The notes under the pieces are model-generated. The model was not told the DNA's origin. It did not search any database and saw nothing but the letters and a program-made list of their open reading frames with translations. From NCBI GenBank assembly GCA_030042375.1, contig JASHZU010000173.1:1-8188 (forward strand): 8,188 nucleotides of DNA. Reading direction: 5' to 3'. Position 1 is the stretch's first letter, and each line of letters starts with the position of its first letter. Source of the stretch: Verrucomicrobiia bacterium. Its GTDB lineage: Bacteria > Verrucomicrobiota > Verrucomicrobiae > Limisphaerales > UBA11358. A program made the position numbers and the translations under genes. Of the stretch, positions 6,101 to 8,188 are shown piece by piece.

Positions 6101-8188
6101 GCAATCACGTCATTGCTGGTGGCAGCTTCAGTCATATTCAAGTTGCCGCCGCTGATGTTCAAACCACCATTGATGCTTAAAGTGCCAGTATGCCCGCTGC
6201 TCGCCGGGCTAATCGTGGTTAAACTCGGCACGGTGACAACCCCATTGACTTGCCCAACGCCCGTAAGAGTCTGGCTGGCGGTTCCGCTCAAATTCAGGTT
6301 AACGCCACTGGCTGCCGTATCCAATACCGCACCGTTGTTGACGGTTATGGTGGCGCTGTTGGTAAGATAAGCGTTGGAGCCTAATTCCAATGTTCCCTGG
6401 CTGACAACCGTATTCCCGTGATAAGTGTTGGTGCCGTTGAGGGTGAGCGTGCCCGCGCCGGCTTTAGTGAGACCACCGGCGCCGGCATTCCCGATAGGAT
6501 TGGAGTAATTGATCGTCTGACCCGCCGTGTTAATCGTGCCGCCGCTGGCGTTAAAGTTCACTGTCCTGACGGAAATATCATCGCTGTTTCCGTTATACTG
6601 CAGCGTTCCACCATTAAAATTGAGGCTCCCTCCCCCCAAGTTGGTGAGGCTGCTAAAGATGACTGTACCGCCATTCATGTTTATGCCGCCGGTAAAGGAA
6701 TTCGAAGTGCTCAAAGTGAGCGTGCCCGAGTCCGTCTTGTAAAAGGAACCGATGCCGCTAATGTTGCCGCTTCCGGAAATGGTATATGTATTATTCGCAT
6801 TGCTCACGGTCACAGAAGAAGGAGTAACGTTGGTATTTAAAGTGACAGTAATAGAAGGACCGCCTGGCGCGGAATCGCTGAACATCACATTATCTCCCAA
6901 CGGGCCGACCTGCTGATATGTAGTCGTATTGCCAAAAAGATCCAGCCAGTTGGCTGTTATCCCAACATCCCATGTTCCGCTGCCCGTGTTCCAGGAAATC
7001 GGTTGATCCACATCGGTGACCACCAGGTCAAATGAGCTATTGTTTACATTGTTGGAAAGGTAGCCAAAAACGTGAGGCGGCATAAGGTTGAGATTCAAAG
7101 CAGAGAACCCGGCACCTCCGGGCGTACCAGCGTATTTAATGAGTGGAAATTGACCAACAGAAAGGCTTCCGCAAAGAATATTTACGTCGACCGTGCTGTT
7201 CAAGGTCAGGACGGCGCTCGGAGCGGTGACTGACAAAGGCGCAGTCGTCGTGCTGGGAGCAACCCCATTGCTATAAACAAACTGGATACTACTGCCCGCG
7301 TTAAACGTCAGGTTCGAAGCAACCACCTGCGCATTATTCGCGTTGAGAATAATACTATTGGTGGCTCCGGAAAAGACGGTGATGGGAGAAGCAGCGGACG
7401 TGGCGCTGTCCGGTGCCGCCAATGCCAAAGCGCCACCGTACACATTAACGGGGGTAAGTAAAAGGCTTCCACCATTATCAACCTCAAATGTTCCCTCATA
7501 GATTTCCAACGTGGTAACATCCGCATTATTTCCACTTGCCGCCTGCAATGATACCAGTCCGGATCCCATTTTAACCAAATTCGCCCCGGTTGAAGATGCG
7601 TGCAGTGTGTTTGCCAGAATCAATGGAGCTGCAGTATTGTTTTGGAATATACGGGTATCATTACCTGCACCGGTCGGCCCGCCACCACCAAGGATTGTGA
7701 GACCGCCCGAGTTTATCCATACCGCGGAATTACCCACGTTGGTGGTAATCAAAATTGTGCTAATGGTAACATTTCGGCCGCTACTATCGAGGATTTGCCA
7801 CGCCGGATAAGTCACCCCGTTATAGGAAACTGTACTGTTGTAAATTTGCGGTTCATTAAAGTACGCCACTCCGAAGGTATAGGAGCCAGAGACTCTCCAT
7901 CCGGCACCGGGCGTATTAGTAACAAAATCAGCACAGGTAATGCTCCCATTCTGAGTCGGCGTCCCTCCACCAGCAGTGTTAACCGAGTAAAGTCCGGAAA
8001 TCGTGGAACCGCCAACCACTTGCAAATTCGGCGGGGTGCCCACCAACCCGGCCATATCCGTATCATTGAGAGTTGCGAAATAGCCGTTGGCAAGAGAGCT
8101 ATTGGCATTAGTGCCGAGCAGTGCGTTGCCAACTCCGTTTGTCAAATAGACGTTCGCACCGTTGGGCAGATAAATGCGCAGGGCACTG
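3142..8188 (-). CDS. Giant PATR (autotransporter-associated beta-strand repeat) surface protein (5' partial)
   Basis: The frame is open from the right edge to TAG at 3144-3142, giving 1681 visible codons. The first possible start inside, TTG at 8145, follows 14 open codons (SALRIYLPNGANVY then LTNG), so the real start and any signal peptide lie outside. The protein is rich in Asn, Thr, Ser and Gly and poor in charge, as expected of an extracellular beta-helix. About eight PATR-type units carry the pattern 'G.GTLTL...NTY.G.T.V..GTL.LG'; the clearest are near 6477-6379 (GAGTLTLNGTNTYHGNTVV) and 5640-5539. Two Trp-rich modules and two cap modules lie between them. The end is a tail of about 70 residues with LTLSWP, LQIQTN and VFYRLVQ. 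No C-terminal outer-membrane barrel is present, so this is not a classical type V autotransporter. I recognise the family style but not a defined function; adhesion or matrix formation is a guess. The PL4 lyase follows 270 bases downstream on the same strand. Confidence 0.88.
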   Translation of the reverse strand, partial: SALRIYLPNGANVYLTNGVGNALLGTNANSSLANGYFATLNDTDMAGLVGTPPNLQVVGGSTISGLYSVNTAGGGTPTQNGSITCADFVTNTPGAGWRVSGSYTFGVAYFNEPQIYNSTVSYNGVTYPAWQILDSSGRNVTISTILITTNVGNSAVWINSGGLTILGGGGPTGAGNDTRIFQNNTAAPLILANTLHASSTGANLVKMGSGLVSLQAASGNNADVTTLEIYEGTFEVDNGGSLLLTPVNVYGGALALAAPDSATSAASPITVFSGATNSIILNANNAQVVASNLTFNAGSSIQFVYSNGVAPSTTTAPLSVTAPSAVLTLNSTVDVNILCGSLSVGQFPLIKYAGTPGGAGFSALNLNLMPPHVFGYLSNNVNNSSFDLVVTDVDQPISWNTGSGTWDVGITANWLDLFGNTTTYQQVGPLGDNVMFSDSAPGGPSITVTLNTNVTPSSVTVSNANNTYTISGSGNISGIGSFYKTDSGTLTLSTSNSFTGGINMNGGTVIFSSLTNLGGGSLNFNGGTLQYNGNSDDISVRTVNFNASGGTINTAGQTINYSNPIGNAGAGGLTKAGAGTLTLNGTNTYHGNTVVSQGTLELGSNAYLTNSATITVNNGAVLDTAASGVNLNLSGTASQTLTGVGQVNGVVTVPSLTTISPASSGHTGTLSINGGLNISGGNLNMTEAATSNDVIAVTGPLAINSGNLSLNFVGTLPLGRYVIMTYSGSLSGGVGNIPPPASPQPNTSATLDSSVSGQIALVLAASATNVLLWPGTDTPWDTATADWLNTVNSQSWIFTNGDTVIFNDSETGNNTSPELTASLEPKSVIVSNTVVPVYTFVNGGGSIGGNGSLTKDGTGTLIMETANAYTGTTTILHGSLQIGSGGPGDIGTGNVIITNNSALVFAQGDGGTHYVDGVISGNGGVTVNTTGGSTVVLTNNNTYGGLTTISSGTLQVGFNNGALGSLGTNNAVTNNGTLMLDRSGAVTFGASVSGSGLLADEGSGTVTLTGTLTYQGDTSISNGVVKITANNQLPDANSVAGSTGQFNLDNEASSAGIFDLNGFSVTVNALSGETNDVDAMITNSSTSTATTSVLTVLNTASTTFNGIIVDHGTTGAKTALFVTGPGTLTLNPSTNAPNGIPQTTPGINTFSGGVVVSNSTLALGAPNSDALVNSGENQYAPGTGPITLTGTNTTLIVCGNTGSTVPTYPPLTNSIVVPASANVTILGSQRGDVDSALTGAGILNYQATYVRGGFANWSAFTGTIYFSGISAGDGNIGCGDTNGLPNANVIMTTNVLFHAGDIEVGAGGVLGYTPGIIFPIGALSGGDSSDEISGTEAGNNDGDASVMLEIGGLNKSTIYTGGIIDSNGLIKVGSGTFTLNCGGVLVTNITLNGLFTVTNIAFETNIISYTGPTIISNGVLALDAPVVLTNSTNVTIASASAVLDASDMGYVSNLSFTLPSGATQELVTNSIFEVVDGQTLAGVGTLNGFLQADQGSIFNVGLPIGTFNVTSNASLSGAVNINLDSTNTPTCGEVAAPGFTINPTATLVVTNIGPGLFNGTTFTLFNQPVSGFASVQLPATDPTGETNYIWQNNLAVNGSITLTNGGLVITAQPHLSFIVSGNTLTLSWPGSYLGYILQIQTNSLNVGLSTNWVNVPNSASVTSTNMTINSGNGCVFYRLVQ
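3145..3354 (-). other. Verrucomicrobia-style C-terminal tail domain
   Basis: The last 70 residues have the order LSFIVSGNTLTLSWPGSYLG, YILQIQTNSL, STNWVNVPNS, and finally CVFYRLVQ before the stop. From memory, tails of this form (LSWP...W.LQ.QTN...NWV.VP...VFYRLV) end many large secreted proteins of Verrucomicrobiota. The role is unknown to me. It could be a small FnIII-like domain or a sorting signal. It is not a PEP-CTERM motif and has no transmembrane helix or terminal Arg cluster. Confidence 0.6.
3460..3759 (-). repeat. Cap module near the C-terminus (second copy)
   Basis: The segment begins GQTLAGVGTLNGFLQA, continues GTFNVTSNASLSGAVNINLD, and ends with a GTTFTLFNQPVSGFASVQLP-type strand set. 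It mirrors the copy at 6276-5986, which has SQTLTGVGQVNGVVTV, GTLSINGGLNISGGNLNM and a GRYVIMTYSGSLSGG end. In PATR-style proteins this unit commonly closes a repeat block, and here each copy sits at the end of one. Confidence 0.62.
5629..5877 (-). repeat. Trp-rich linker module, copy 2
   Basis: The segment runs LLWPGTDTPWDTATADWLN, then FTNGDTVIFND, then PKSVIVSN, VYTFVNGGGSIGGNGSLTK and into a PATR unit. It parallels copy 1 at 6999-6748 in order: W..G...WD...T.(D/N)WL, then GD.V.F.D, then P.SV.VSN, then YT..G.G.I.G.GS. In proteins of this style such modules separate blocks of PATR repeats. Confidence 0.68.
5986..6276 (-). repeat. Cap module, internal copy
   Basis: The segment contains SQTLTGVGQVNGVVTV, then ISPASSGHTGTLSINGG, LNISGGNLNMTEA and LPLGRYVIMTYSGSLSGG. 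It directly precedes the second Trp-rich module, so it appears to end one repeat block before the next begins. The matching C-terminal copy is at 3759-3460. Confidence 0.62.
6748..6999 (-). repeat. Trp-rich linker module, copy 1
   Basis: The segment contains ISWNTGSGTWDVGITANWLD, GDNVMFSD, PSSVTVSNANNTYTISGSG and NISGIGSF, then enters a PATR unit. It matches copy 2 at 5877-5629 in motif order and spacing. Together the two copies divide the visible protein into three blocks: an N-terminal block before 6999, a middle block, and a long C-terminal block after 5629. Confidence 0.68.

Larger units (their letters stand above)
3919..7584 (-). repeat. PATR-type beta-strand repeat units within the giant protein
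   Basis: Repeat units, recognised by a Lys/Asp-Gly-X-Gly turn, a GTLTL-like strand, then 'Y.G.T.I..G.L..G', fall at about 7584-7477, 6756-6655, 6477-6379, 5640-5539, 5430-5317, 5208-5107, 4830-4696 and 4092-3919. Key strings are KTDSGTLTLSTSNSFTGG, KAGAGTLTLNGTNTYHGN, KDGTGTLIMETANAYTGT and TGPGTLTLNPS. The first and last two are the most diverged or carry insertions. Each unit probably adds rungs to a right-handed beta-helix. The copies differ at DNA level, so they look old rather than freshly duplicated. Confidence 0.78.

Noticed and set aside
5449..6840. Several plus-strand open frames of 100-140 codons opposite the PATR gene
   Set aside because: All are antisense to a continuous repeat protein with regular motifs. 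Their translations are Pro/Leu/Val-rich complements of the Gly/Thr/Asn codons and show no domain.
3919..7584. CRISPR array or tandem DNA repeats within the repetitive protein region
   Set aside because: The repetition is at protein level with irregular spacing; the DNA copies diverge and there are no constant repeats with uniform spacers.
8143..8145. TTG at 8145 as the start of the PATR gene
   Set aside because: The frame is open for 14 more codons to the window edge, no signal peptide follows the TTG, and the sequence reads as the middle of a beta-rich domain, so this is an internal Leu codon.

Overview
The window holds two large secreted-protein genes, both on the minus strand and both cut by the window edges, separated by 270 bases. 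There are no tRNA or rRNA genes, no insertion sequence and no CRISPR array that I can see. The style of the proteins points to Verrucomicrobiota, perhaps a free-living carbohydrate degrader of the Pedosphaera/Limisphaera type. The clues are very long Asn/Thr/Ser/Gly-rich proteins, autotransporter-associated beta-strand (PATR) repeats without an autotransporter barrel, and a C-terminal tail of the form LTLSWP...LQIQTN...NWVNVP...VFYRLV. A start without a Shine-Dalgarno sequence is also compatible. This placement is inferred from protein style, not from a marker gene.

Region by region, in the direction of transcription (right to left). 8188-3142: the last 1681 codons of a giant extracellular PATR-repeat protein whose start lies beyond the right edge. 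It contains about eight PATR-type repeat units, two copies of a Trp-rich linker module, two copies of a 'GVG-NG' cap module, and the Verrucomicrobia-style tail. 3141-2872: the intergenic gap. Its half next to the PATR gene is GC-richer, carries dyads and stays open in frame for 45 codons after the TAG stop. Its other half is AT-rich and carries a candidate promoter for the next gene. 2871-1: a secreted family PL4 rhamnogalacturonan lyase (signal peptide, RhgB-like catalytic domain, small middle beta domain, CBM-like domain) followed by at least three fibronectin type III domains. It is still open at the left edge after 957 codons.

The second gene has a clear predicted role: beta-elimination cleavage of the rhamnogalacturonan I backbone of pectin outside the cytoplasm. 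The first is a surface or secreted beta-helical repeat protein of unknown role; adhesion to polysaccharide or to particles is a guess. Their shared orientation suggests they could be expressed together, but the 270-base gap and the candidate promoter leave room for separate transcription. The least explained stretch is the intergenic segment 3004-3141.
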